This document shows positions 6,373 through 13,558 of a DNA stretch of 64,000 bases, in pieces. Positions within the stretch are counted from its first letter, which is position 1, and each line of letters begins with the position of its first letter. The stretch is from Streptomyces sp. NBC_00536 (GTDB lineage Bacteria; Actinomycetota; Actinomycetes; Streptomycetales; Streptomycetaceae). A program made the position numbers and the translations under genes. The stretch covers positions 7,440,001 to 7,504,000 of the forward strand of contig NZ_CP107819.1 of NCBI RefSeq assembly GCF_036346295.1, in the 5' to 3' direction. Below the pieces are notes generated by a model. The model was not told where the DNA came from. It did not search any database and was given only the letters and a program-made list of their open reading frames with translations.

Positions 6373-9063
6373 GTGGAAAGAATCAACCACCTCGCCTACT
6401 GCCGTGCGGACCAGCGGTTCTACGAGAACTCCGACACCGCACGCACCGGCGCACCGTTCCCCGCCACCGAGCGCCCCGCCCCGGACGGCTGGCGCCGCAG
6501 CGAGACCAGCAGCTGGCTGTACGTGCACCCCGAGCACGTACAACTCCCCGCGCAGGGATGGAAGATCCACGTCTCGGCCACGGCGGCGGACGCCGCCGAG
6601 GTCATCGACACGGTGTGGGAGTACTGCGTACCCCGCTCGCTGTCCTTCAAGTTCCTGCCGCACCCACAGGTGCACCAGGCGATGAACAGCAAATACGCAC
6701 CCCGCGGCGGCAGCGGCAAGCTCCTGACCCTCTACCCCGCGGACGACGCCTCGCTGGAACGGACCCTCGACGAGCTGGGCTCCCTGCTGCGGGGACGGCA
6801 AGGTCCGTACATCCTCAGCGACCTGCGGTGGCGGGAAGGGCCGCTCTACCTCCGGTACGGCGGCTTCGCCCGGCGTGAATGCCTCTCCGAAAGCGGTGAG
6901 CGGACCCTCGCCATCGCCCGCCCCGACGGGGTGCTGGTGCCCGACGAGCGCGCCCCCGTCTTCCAAGTGCCCGACTGGGCCCCGGTTCCCGGCTTCATCG
7001 CCGAACAGATCGAGGCCCGCGCCGCGGCCCAGGACGACGACGCGTTCCCGTACACGGTGGAGAAGGCGCTGCACTACTCCAACGGCGGCGGCATCTACCT
7101 GGCCACGGACAACGACACCGGCCGCAAGGTCGTGCTGCGCGAAGCCCGGCCGCTGGCGGGCCTGGACGGTTCCGGCGACGACGCCGTCACCCGGCTGCAC
7201 CGGGAGGCCGACACCCTGCGCCGGCTGGCCCACCTGGACTCCGTACCGGACATACTGGGCACCTTCACCGCCTGGGAACACCACTTCCTGGTACAGGAGT
7301 TCATCGAGGGGCAGACCCTCCAGCGGTACATGTCCACCACCAACCCGACGATCAAACCGGGTTCGGGGCCGAGCGAACGCCAAGCGTACGCCGACACCGT
7401 CCTGGACGTCCTCGGCCAGCTCGAACGGGTCCTGGAAGCGGTCCACGCCACCGGCACCGTCTTCGGCGACCTCAGCCCCAACAACGTCATGGTGCGTCCG
7501 GACGGCCGGGTCGCCCTGGTCGACTTCGAGATCGCGCACCGGCCCGGCACCGACGACCCCGATCCCAGCATCGGCACGCCCGGCTACATCGCCAAGCACG
7601 CCACGGGCTTCGACCGCGACCGCTACGCCCTCGACTGCCTGCGTCTCGGCCTCTTCCTGCCGCTGACCATGACGCTGGACCTCGACCCGGACCGCGCTGG
7701 TCAACTGGCCGAGGCCACAGGGGAGTTGTTCTCCCTGCCCACGGAGGTGGTCGAGCGGATCACCACCGGCCTGACGCCACCGGGACACACGGCGCGCACC
7801 GACCGGACCGTGGCCGACCTGTTCGCCGCCACCGCCGCCGCACCGGTCTCCGCCCCCGCCCGTGAGCTGGAACGCGCCCTCGTCGCGGCCATCCGGGCCA
7901 GCGCCACCCCGGACCGTCAGGACCGTCTCTTCCCCGGGGACCCCGCGGCCCTGCACGACGGCGGCTACACCATGGCCCACGGCGCGGCCGGCGTCCTGTA
8001 CGCACTGGCCGTCACCGGCCACGCCACGGACCCGGAACACCACGAGTGGCTGTGGCAGGCCACCCACCGCGCCTCCGAACCCAGGCCCGGCCTGTACGAC
8101 GGCCTGCACGGCGCCGCACACACCCTGCACCTGGTCGGCCGCACCGCACAGGCGCTGGAGGTGCTGGACCGCGCCATCGACCTCACCACCGACCTCACCC
8201 CCGTGGGCCTGCACGACGGACTGGCGGGCATCGGCCTGAACCTGCGGCACTTCGCGCACGCCCTGGACGAACCCGGCCTGCACGCCCACGTGTTGCAGAC
8301 CGCCGAACGCCTCGTGACGCGGCTGGCCGGCGTCACCCGGGCCCCCGCCGCCCGCGCCGGACTCCTGCGCGGCTGGAGTGGCCCCGCCCTGTTCTTCCTG
8401 AGCCTGTACGAGGACACCGGCGACACCGGCTTCCTCGACCTGGCGAGGGAATGCCTCCAACTCGACCTGGACCACTGCCAGCAGATCGACTCGGTGCTCA
8501 ACCTCAATGACGGCACGCGCCTGTTGCCGTACCTGGGAGCGGGCAGCGCGGGCATCGCCGTGGCCCTCGCGGCCTACCTGCAGCACCGTCCCGACGGCGA
8601 ACTCGCCGTCACCCTGGACTCGTTGCACGAGGCCACGGACCTGAACTTCACCATCCAGAGCGGACTCTTCGCGGGCCGGGCCGGACTGGCCGCCGCCATC
8701 GCCCACAACCGGGTGATCGAAACCAGCCCCCACCTGGAGGCCGGTTTCAAGGGGCACATCCGCGACCTGTCCTGGCACGCCATGGCCCACGCCGACGGCA
8801 TCGCCACCACCGGTGACCAGAACATGCGGCTGTCCATGGACCTGGCCACCGGCACCGCGGGCATCCTCCACACCCTGCACACCGTCGCGGGCCGGCTGCC
8901 CGCCCTGCCCCTCCTCGACCGCCCCGGCGTCCCCGCCCGCCCGGAGCAGGACCGGAGCGCGCCGCGGCCGCTCGCCCTGCACTCGGCCGCCGTGGGCGAG
9001 CCGGCGAGTACCGGTGACCCGAACAGCGTCTGGGCCTGCGACGGCACCGAAGCCACTCCCTGA
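6373..9063 (+). CDS. lanKC: Class III lanthipeptide synthetase LanKC
   Basis: LanKC installs lanthionine or labionin rings. A kinase domain phosphorylates Ser/Thr, a lyase region eliminates phosphate, and a cyclase-like domain closes rings with Cys. The 896-residue protein has an N-terminal lyase-type region (about 1-220). The kinase (about 225-480) carries VVLREARPLAG, VFGDLSPNN (Asp366, Asn371), DFE (384-386) and GTPGYIA. The LanC-like C-terminal half (about 520-880) carries MAHGAAGVLYAL, GLYDGLHGA, GLHDGLAGIG and GTAGILHTL. The LanC zinc-binding Cys-Cys-His set is absent, as is usual for class III. The position usually held by the catalytic kinase lysine is Arg256. GTG 6373 is preferred over the upstream GTG 6343 because GGAG precedes it. 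Confidence 0.95.
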   Translation: MERINHLAYCRADQRFYENSDTARTGAPFPATERPAPDGWRRSETSSWLYVHPEHVQLPAQGWKIHVSATAADAAEVIDTVWEYCVPRSLSFKFLPHPQVHQAMNSKYAPRGGSGKLLTLYPADDASLERTLDELGSLLRGRQGPYILSDLRWREGPLYLRYGGFARRECLSESGERTLAIARPDGVLVPDERAPVFQVPDWAPVPGFIAEQIEARAAAQDDDAFPYTVEKALHYSNGGGIYLATDNDTGRKVVLREARPLAGLDGSGDDAVTRLHREADTLRRLAHLDSVPDILGTFTAWEHHFLVQEFIEGQTLQRYMSTTNPTIKPGSGPSERQAYADTVLDVLGQLERVLEAVHATGTVFGDLSPNNVMVRPDGRVALVDFEIAHRPGTDDPDPSIGTPGYIAKHATGFDRDRYALDCLRLGLFLPLTMTLDLDPDRAGQLAEATGELFSLPTEVVERITTGLTPPGHTARTDRTVADLFAATAAAPVSAPARELERALVAAIRASATPDRQDRLFPGDPAALHDGGYTMAHGAAGVLYALAVTGHATDPEHHEWLWQATHRASEPRPGLYDGLHGAAHTLHLVGRTAQALEVLDRAIDLTTDLTPVGLHDGLAGIGLNLRHFAHALDEPGLHAHVLQTAERLVTRLAGVTRAPAARAGLLRGWSGPALFFLSLYEDTGDTGFLDLARECLQLDLDHCQQIDSVLNLNDGTRLLPYLGAGSAGIAVALAAYLQHRPDGELAVTLDSLHEATDLNFTIQSGLFAGRAGLAAAIAHNRVIETSPHLEAGFKGHIRDLSWHAMAHADGIATTGDQNMRLSMDLATGTAGILHTLHTVAGRLPALPLLDRPGVPARPEQDRSAPRPLALHSAAVGEPASTGDPNSVWACDGTEATP

Positions 9064-9094
9064 CCCACCTCACCCCTCCTCAAGGAGAAAGACC

Positions 9095-9241
9095 ATGAAC
9101 GCGATCCTCGCCCTCCAGAACCTGCGGAACACCGACGGGACAGTCGGCTCGGACGGCCCGAAGGACGGCGAACTCAACAGCTCCTACAGCGTCTTCGGCT
9201 GCACCAACGGTGGCGGTGGCGGCACCGCCACCGAAGCCTGA
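9095..9241 (+). CDS. Class III lanthipeptide precursor 1 (LanA-like)
   Basis: A 48-residue precursor that starts MNAILALQNL, the class III ILxLQ leader motif bound by LanKC. An acidic spacer (DGPKDGEL) precedes the core NSSYSVFGCTN, which has a Ser-x2-Ser-x3-Cys labionin-type motif. It has an unusual Gly-rich tail (five Gly, then TATEA). AAGGAG sits upstream of ATG. It is the first of ten precursors, 31 bases after lanKC. Confidence 0.93.
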   Translation: MNAILALQNLRNTDGTVGSDGPKDGELNSSYSVFGCTNGGGGGTATEA

Positions 9242-9301
9242 GCCCGCACCGCACCGCACTGCCCACTCACTCACCCACCCACCCGAGAAGGAGAACGCCC
9301 C

Positions 9302-9430
9302 GTGAACGCGATCCTCGCCCTGCAGAACGTCACCTCGGAGAACGACCCCGAAGACGGAGCCGAGCTGATGAACAGCGGCTTCTGTCACGGCAGCACCATC
9401 AGCCTGATGTGCGGCGACCGGGACACGTGA
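9302..9430 (+). CDS. Class III lanthipeptide precursor 2 (LanA-like)
   Basis: A 42-residue precursor with GTG start and leader MNAILALQNV. The core region SGFCHGSTISLMC contains Ser-x2-Ser-x2-Cys (STISLMC) plus an additional upstream Ser-x2-Cys (SGFC). It is the only copy with two cysteines, so two rings are possible. The tail is GDRDT. AAGGAG precedes the start. Confidence 0.9.
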   Translation: MNAILALQNVTSENDPEDGAELMNSGFCHGSTISLMCGDRDT

Positions 9431-9484
9431 CCATCGCCTCCGCCCCGCCGCACCCGTAACCCACCACCCACAAGGAGCACCCTC

Positions 9485-9619
9485 GTGAACACGATCCTCG
9501 CCCTCCAGAACATGCCCCCCGAGAACGGCGCCTACGACGCGGACGGCCTCGCCGGCCCCGGCCCGCGCAGCAGCATCAGCTCGTACGCCCACATCTGCGA
9601 GGGCAACACCGACACCTGA
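9485..9619 (+). CDS. Class III lanthipeptide precursor 3 (LanA-like)
   Basis: A 44-residue precursor, GTG start, leader MNTILALQNM. The core is RSSISSYAHICEGN. Four serines precede the Cys, with Ser-x2-Ser possible in two registers and four residues before Cys. This could give a larger ring than in most of its sisters. AAGGAG precedes the start. Confidence 0.9.
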   Translation: MNTILALQNMPPENGAYDADGLAGPGPRSSISSYAHICEGNTDT

Positions 9620-9672
9620 GCCCCACCTCCCACACCCCGCCGGATCTCGACACCACCAAGAAGGAGAAGCCC

Positions 9673-9783
9673 ATGAACAAGATCCTCGAACTGCAGAACC
9701 TCGACGGTCAGGACGGCCCGCAGGAGGACGAGGCCGGCCTCAGCTCGCTCAGCGTGGCCTTCTGCACCGGCACCGACGCGTAG
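9673..9783 (+). CDS. Class III lanthipeptide precursor 4 (LanA-like)
   Basis: A 36-residue precursor, leader MNKILELQNLDG. The core SSLSVAFCTGT (Ser-x2-Ser-x3-Cys) is identical to that of precursor 9, while the spacer differs (QDGPQEDEAGL). Together with precursors 9 and 10 it forms the LQNLDG subgroup. AAGGAGAAG precedes ATG. Confidence 0.92.
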   Translation: MNKILELQNLDGQDGPQEDEAGLSSLSVAFCTGTDA

Positions 9784-9833
9784 TACGTCCTCCCCCTCCG
9801 CACCCAGCACTCCCCGAACGAAGGAGCACGACC

Positions 9834-9962
9834 ATGAACGCGATCCTCGCCCTGCAGAACATGGCCCCGCAGAACGGTCCCGCAGGCGACGGCGACGCCT
9901 TGATCGTCGGCGGCCTCCCCTACAGCACCGCGAGCACGTTCGCGTGCGACCGGGAGGAGTAG
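9834..9962 (+). CDS. Class III lanthipeptide precursor 5 (LanA-like)
   Basis: A 42-residue precursor, leader MNAILALQNMAPQNGPA. The core YSTASTFACDREE has Ser-x2-Ser-x3-Cys with Thr residues that could also be dehydrated. It belongs to the PQNGPA subgroup with precursors 6 and 7. AAGGAG precedes ATG. Confidence 0.92.
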   Translation: MNAILALQNMAPQNGPAGDGDALIVGGLPYSTASTFACDREE

Positions 9963-10028
9963 GTCCCGCTCCGCTGCACGGCCCACTCGCTCCACCCCGC
10001 CCCTCGTACCCCTCGTAAGGAGAACGCC

Positions 10029-10145
10029 ATGAACAAGATCCTTGCCCTGCAGAACATGACCCCGCAGAACGGTCCCGCGGACGTCGCCATCGAGGACCCC
10101 CGTCGCAGCACGGTCAGCGTCGCGCATTGCGCTCCGGAGGAGTAA
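10029..10145 (+). CDS. Class III lanthipeptide precursor 6 (LanA-like)
   Basis: A 38-residue precursor, leader MNKILALQNMTPQNGPAD. The core RRSTVSVAHCAPEE has Ser-x2-Ser-x3-Cys. It is the closest relative of precursor 7 (same leader, same STVS start of the core). AAGGAGAAC precedes ATG. Confidence 0.92.
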   Translation: MNKILALQNMTPQNGPADVAIEDPRRSTVSVAHCAPEE

Positions 10146-10194
10146 GCCGCGACCACCAACTGACGTCCCACTCCACCCCGGGAAGGAGAACTTC

Positions 10195-10317
10195 ATGACC
10201 AAGATCCTCGCCTTGCAGAACATGACCCCGCAGAACGGTCCCGCAGACGACGCAGGCGCCTGGAATCCCGTTCGCAGCACCGTCAGCTACATCCACTGCA
10301 TTCCGGAAGAGGACTAA
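10195..10317 (+). CDS. Class III lanthipeptide precursor 7 (LanA-like)
   Basis: A 40-residue precursor, leader MTKILALQNMTPQNGPAD. It is the only copy with Thr rather than Asn at position 2. The core VRSTVSYIHCIPEED has Ser-x2-Ser-x3-Cys. The upstream spacer (TGACGTCCCACTCCACCCC then AAGGAGAAC) is nearly the same as that before precursor 9, pointing to duplication of gene plus spacer. Confidence 0.92.
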   Translation: MTKILALQNMTPQNGPADDAGAWNPVRSTVSYIHCIPEED

Positions 10318-10358
10318 GTCGCTTCCCCCCACCCGGACCACCACGACGGAGGCCCCCC

Positions 10359-10493
10359 GTGAACAAGATCCTCGCCCTGCAGAACCTCGCCTCGGACAAC
10401 GGTCCCCAGGACGGCGAGACCCACATCACCACCACCGTGCACATAGGCAGCGGCATCAGCCTCGGCCCGCAGTGCACCGCCACCATCAACTGA
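10359..10493 (+). CDS. Class III lanthipeptide precursor 8 (LanA-like)
   Basis: A 44-residue precursor, GTG start, leader MNKILALQNLASDNGP. It has a Thr/His-rich spacer (THITTTVHIG) and the core GSGISLGPQCTATIN, Ser-x2-Ser-x4-Cys, one residue longer than most. ACGGAGG precedes the start. Confidence 0.9.
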   Translation: MNKILALQNLASDNGPQDGETHITTTVHIGSGISLGPQCTATIN

Positions 10494-10524
10494 CGTCCCA
10501 CCCCACCCCGAGAAGGAGAACACC

Positions 10525-10644
10525 ATGAACAACATCCTCGCCCTGCAGAACCTCGACGGCACCCCCGAAGGCCCGCAGGAGGACGGCGAGTACAGCTCGC
10601 TCAGCGTGGCCTTCTGCACCGGCACCGGCAAGGACCCGATGTAG
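10525..10644 (+). CDS. Class III lanthipeptide precursor 9 (LanA-like)
   Basis: A 39-residue precursor, leader MNNILALQNLDGTPEGP. The core SSLSVAFCTGT is the same as in precursor 4 but followed by GKDPM. The leader-spacer matches precursor 10, so this copy looks like a mosaic of those two. AAGGAGAAC precedes ATG. Confidence 0.92.
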   Translation: MNNILALQNLDGTPEGPQEDGEYSSLSVAFCTGTGKDPM

Positions 10645-10705
10645 TCGGGCTCCACCCCCGTCGCACGAACCACCCGCTCCACCCCACCCCGAGAAGGAGA
10701 ACGCC

Positions 10706-10816
10706 ATGAACAAGATCCTCGAACTGCAGAACCTGGACGGCACCCCCGAGGGCCCGCAGGACGACGAGGCCAACAGCTCCTACAGCCTCGCCTACTGCAC
10801 CAACACCAACGTCTGA
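10706..10816 (+). CDS. Class III lanthipeptide precursor 10 (LanA-like)
   Basis: A 36-residue precursor, leader MNKILELQNLDGTPEGP. The core NSSYSLAYCTNTNV (Ser-x2-Ser-x3-Cys) resembles precursor 1 (SSYSVFGC). It is the last of the ten and is followed 35 bases later by a strong hairpin. Confidence 0.92.
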   Translation: MNKILELQNLDGTPEGPQDDEANSSYSLAYCTNTNV

Positions 10817-10851
10817 CAGCGGTGACCGCGTGAAGTGAGCTCCACCCAGGC

Positions 10852-10885
10852 CGGGCGGGGGCGGGCACGTGCCCGCCCCCGCCCG
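10852..10885. terminator. Perfect 17-bp-arm hairpin after the precursor array
   Basis: The arms meet at GGGCAC/GTGCCC and extend for 17 perfectly paired bases of almost pure G and C, with no spacer. There is no T-run, as is common for Streptomyces terminators. It lies between the last precursor and the exporter, so it probably ends or attenuates transcription of the precursor array. Confidence 0.75.
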
Positions 10886-10949
10886 CTGCTCTTCGCGCAC
10901 CCTTCCCGGACCTCCGGACCCCGTACCCCTCACCGAAAGGAGGAATCCT

Positions 10950-12248
10950 GTGTCAGCTCCCGCACCTTCAGCTCCCGTACCCCTGGGGAAGAACCGGAAC
11001 TTCCGGCTGCTCTGGAGCGCGAACGCGTTGTCCACCCTGGGCTCGCAGGCGGGCTTCATCGCCGTGCCCCTGCTGGTCCTCTCGCTCACCGGCTCCGTCA
11101 CCGCCTTCGGGCTGGTCATGTTCATCGAATCGGCCGTCGCGGTGACCGCGGGCATCCCGGCCGGCATCCTCGTCGACCGGCTGGACCGCCGGAAGGTGAT
11201 GCTGGCCTGCGACGTGCTGCGCGCCGCGGTCAGCGCGGTGTTCGTCATCGCCCTCACCACCGGGCACGCGTCGATGCCGCTGATCATCGGGGTCAGTGCC
11301 GTCACCGGGATCCTCAGCAGCCCGTTCGGTCCCGCCGCGGGCGCGGTGCTGCGCACCGTCGTGCCGCCGGAGCAGCTGGTGTCGGCGTACTCGGTCAACC
11401 AGGCGCGCAACTCGGCGATCACCCTGGCCGGTCCGCTGATCGGGGCCGCGCTCTACGGAGTCTGGCCCGTGCTGCCCTTCCTCGTCGACGGGGTCAGCTT
11501 CCTGGCCTCGGCGGCCTGCGTGCTGTTCCTCCGCGCGCCGCGGTCCCCGCGCCCCGAGGCCCCGGCCCGGCGCCCCCGGCTGCGCAGCGACCTCGTCACC
11601 GGTCTGCGCTTCATCCGCACCAGCCCGTTCCTGCGCTACAGCGTGGTCAACGCCGCCATGATGGGCTTCGCCCTGTCCGCCGTGGTGATCACGCTGATCT
11701 CGCTGCACGCCAGGGGCGGCGCCGCCCCCATGAGCACCGGCGTCCTCATCTCGGTGTCCGGCGCGGGCAACCTGCTCGGCGCGGTCCTGGCCCCCCGGCT
11801 GAACCGGCTGTTCAGCCCCCGCCGCCTGGTCCTCGGAGTCTGCTGGAGCACCGCCCTGCTCGTTCCGGCCATGACGCTCAGCGACGCGCTCTGGTGGACC
11901 CTGGCGTTGATCGGCGTATCCAGCATCGCCACCCCCGCGGCCAACATCGCACTGTCCGCGGCGGTCACCCACACCGTGCCCGACCACCTGCAAGGCCGCG
12001 TCCAGACCACCTGCGCGCTCCTGCCCGCGCTCATCGGCCCGCTGGGCCCGCTGGCCGCAGGGCTGCTGACGGACCGTGCCTCCGCCTCGCTCAGCCTGCT
12101 GGTGTTCGGCTTCCTGCTCGTCGCCCTCGCGTTCTTCAGCACCTTCGGCCGCGGCCTGCACCACATCCCCGACCTGCGCCGCCGGCCCGAGGCCCGTCCC
12201 GAGAGCCCGGTCCCCGTGGCGCGTACGCCGAAGCCGGTCCGGTCGTGA
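10950..12248 (+). CDS. MFS transporter, probable lanthipeptide exporter
   Basis: This 432-residue major facilitator has about 12 membrane segments in two halves. The first starts at NFRLLWSANALSTLGSQAGF, and the loop between segments 2 and 3 has ILVDRLDRRKVMLACD. The closest recognisable family is the MFS_3/enterobactin-exporter-like group. GTG 10950 is chosen because AAAGGAGG lies six bases upstream. The upstream in-frame extension has no such site and overlaps the hairpin. Its stop overlaps the GTG of the first M16 peptidase, tying it to the lanthipeptide genes. Class III clusters usually carry ABC exporters, so an MFS exporter is notable. Substrate assignment is inferred from context. Confidence 0.87.
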   Translation: MSAPAPSAPVPLGKNRNFRLLWSANALSTLGSQAGFIAVPLLVLSLTGSVTAFGLVMFIESAVAVTAGIPAGILVDRLDRRKVMLACDVLRAAVSAVFVIALTTGHASMPLIIGVSAVTGILSSPFGPAAGAVLRTVVPPEQLVSAYSVNQARNSAITLAGPLIGAALYGVWPVLPFLVDGVSFLASAACVLFLRAPRSPRPEAPARRPRLRSDLVTGLRFIRTSPFLRYSVVNAAMMGFALSAVVITLISLHARGGAAPMSTGVLISVSGAGNLLGAVLAPRLNRLFSPRRLVLGVCWSTALLVPAMTLSDALWWTLALIGVSSIATPAANIALSAAVTHTVPDHLQGRVQTTCALLPALIGPLGPLAAGLLTDRASASLSLLVFGFLLVALAFFSTFGRGLHHIPDLRRRPEARPESPVPVARTPKPVRS

Positions 12249-13558
12249 CCGCGCCCACCGCCGAGTCCCCGGCCACCTGCCAGGAGTACCACCTCGCCAA
12301 CGGGCTGCACGTGGTCCTCGCCGAGGACCATCTCAGCCCCGTCGCCGCCGTGTGCGTCTGGTACCACGTCGGCTCCCGCGACGAGCGGCCCGGCCGGACC
12401 GGACTGGCCCACCTCTTCGAGCACTTGATGTTCCAGGGCTCCGCCCAGGTCCCCGGCAACGGCCACTTCGAAGCGGTCCAGGCCGGTGGCGGCACCGCAA
12501 ACGGCACCACCAGCTTCGAACGCACCAACTACTTCGAGACCGTGCCCGTCCAGCAGCTCGAACTCACCCTGTGGCTGGAGGCCGACCGGATGGGCGGCCT
12601 CCTGGAGTCCCTCACCCAACAGGCCCTGGACAACCAGCGCGACGTGGTCAAGAACGAACGGCGCCAGCGCTACGACAACGTCCCCTACGGCACCGTCTGG
12701 GAACGCCTGATGGCCATGCTCCACCCGGCCGGGCACCCCTACCACCACATGCCGATCGGCTCGATGACCGACCTCGACGCGGCCACGATGGACGACGCCC
12801 GCACCTTCTTCCGCACCCACTACGCCCCCTCCAACGCCGTCCTGGCAGTGGTCGGCGCCATCGACCCGCAGCAGACCCGCGCCTGGATCGACCGGTACTT
12901 CGGCTCCCTCCCCGGTGAGCCCGCCGCCAGGCCCCCCGTCCCGAGCCCCCTGCCCGCACACACCCGTACCGAACAGCGCGCCGTGGTGCGCGAGCCGGTT
13001 CCCGCCGACGCGCTGATGTGCGCCTACCGGATGCCCCCCGACGGTACGCGCGAGGCGGACGCGGCCGACCTCGCCCTGTCCGTACTCGGCGCGGGCGAGT
13101 CCAGCAGGCTCGCCACCCGGCTGACCCGCGACGACCAGATCGCGATGAACGTCTCCATGGGCCTGATGCGGTTCGCCCACGCGCCCTCGCTCGGCTGGCT
13201 CGACATCAAGGCCGCCGGAGGCGCGGACATCCGCGCCCTGGAGCGCACCCTCGACGAGGAACTCGCCCGCTTCGCCGCCGAAGGTCCCACCCCGGCCGAA
13301 CTCGACCGCGCCCGCGCCCACCTGGAGCGCCGGCACCTGGACGCCACCTCCACCGTCGGCGGACGGGCGGACCTGCTGTGCCGCCACGCCACCTTCTTCG
13401 GCTCCGCCCGGACCGCGGACCGGGCCCTCGCAGCCCTGCACGACATCACCGCCGCGGAGGTCAGGGCCGTCGGCGCGGCCCACCTCCAGCGCGACAACCG
13501 GTCCCTCCTGGTCTACGAACGCCCCGCCACCCCGCCCGGAAGGACAGCGCCCCGATGA
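12245..13558 (+). CDS. M16 zinc metallopeptidase, catalytic subunit
   Basis: M16 peptidases cleave short peptides inside a two-part chamber. This 437-residue protein has the inverted zinc motif HLFEH at residues 56-60 and a third ligand, Glu138, in KNERRQRYDN, so it should be active. Its C-terminal half is the usual inactive M16 domain. It starts GTG at 12245, overlapping the exporter stop, and its own stop overlaps the ATG of the second M16 gene. No signal peptide is visible, so cleavage would be cytoplasmic or at the membrane. Paired M16B peptidases have been linked to class III leader removal in Firmicutes. By position these are the likely leader peptidases here. Confidence 0.92.
   Translation: MTAPTAESPATCQEYHLANGLHVVLAEDHLSPVAAVCVWYHVGSRDERPGRTGLAHLFEHLMFQGSAQVPGNGHFEAVQAGGGTANGTTSFERTNYFETVPVQQLELTLWLEADRMGGLLESLTQQALDNQRDVVKNERRQRYDNVPYGTVWERLMAMLHPAGHPYHHMPIGSMTDLDAATMDDARTFFRTHYAPSNAVLAVVGAIDPQQTRAWIDRYFGSLPGEPAARPPVPSPLPAHTRTEQRAVVREPVPADALMCAYRMPPDGTREADAADLALSVLGAGESSRLATRLTRDDQIAMNVSMGLMRFAHAPSLGWLDIKAAGGADIRALERTLDEELARFAAEGPTPAELDRARAHLERRHLDATSTVGGRADLLCRHATFFGSARTADRALAALHDITAAEVRAVGAAHLQRDNRSLLVYERPATPPGRTAPR

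Noticed and set aside
5884..8982. 1032-codon minus-strand frame opposite lanKC
   Set aside because: Antisense shadow of LanKC, with no domain and biased composition.
9095..10816. Regular repeated units that could be read as a CRISPR-like array
   Set aside because: Units are about 110-200 bases, each an intact ORF with its own ribosome site, and there are no short exact repeats or cas genes.
10835..12244. Upstream extension of the M16 frame through the exporter gene
   Set aside because: This stretch overlaps the MFS gene in another frame and reads as Arg/Pro-rich shadow; homology begins only after GTG 12245.
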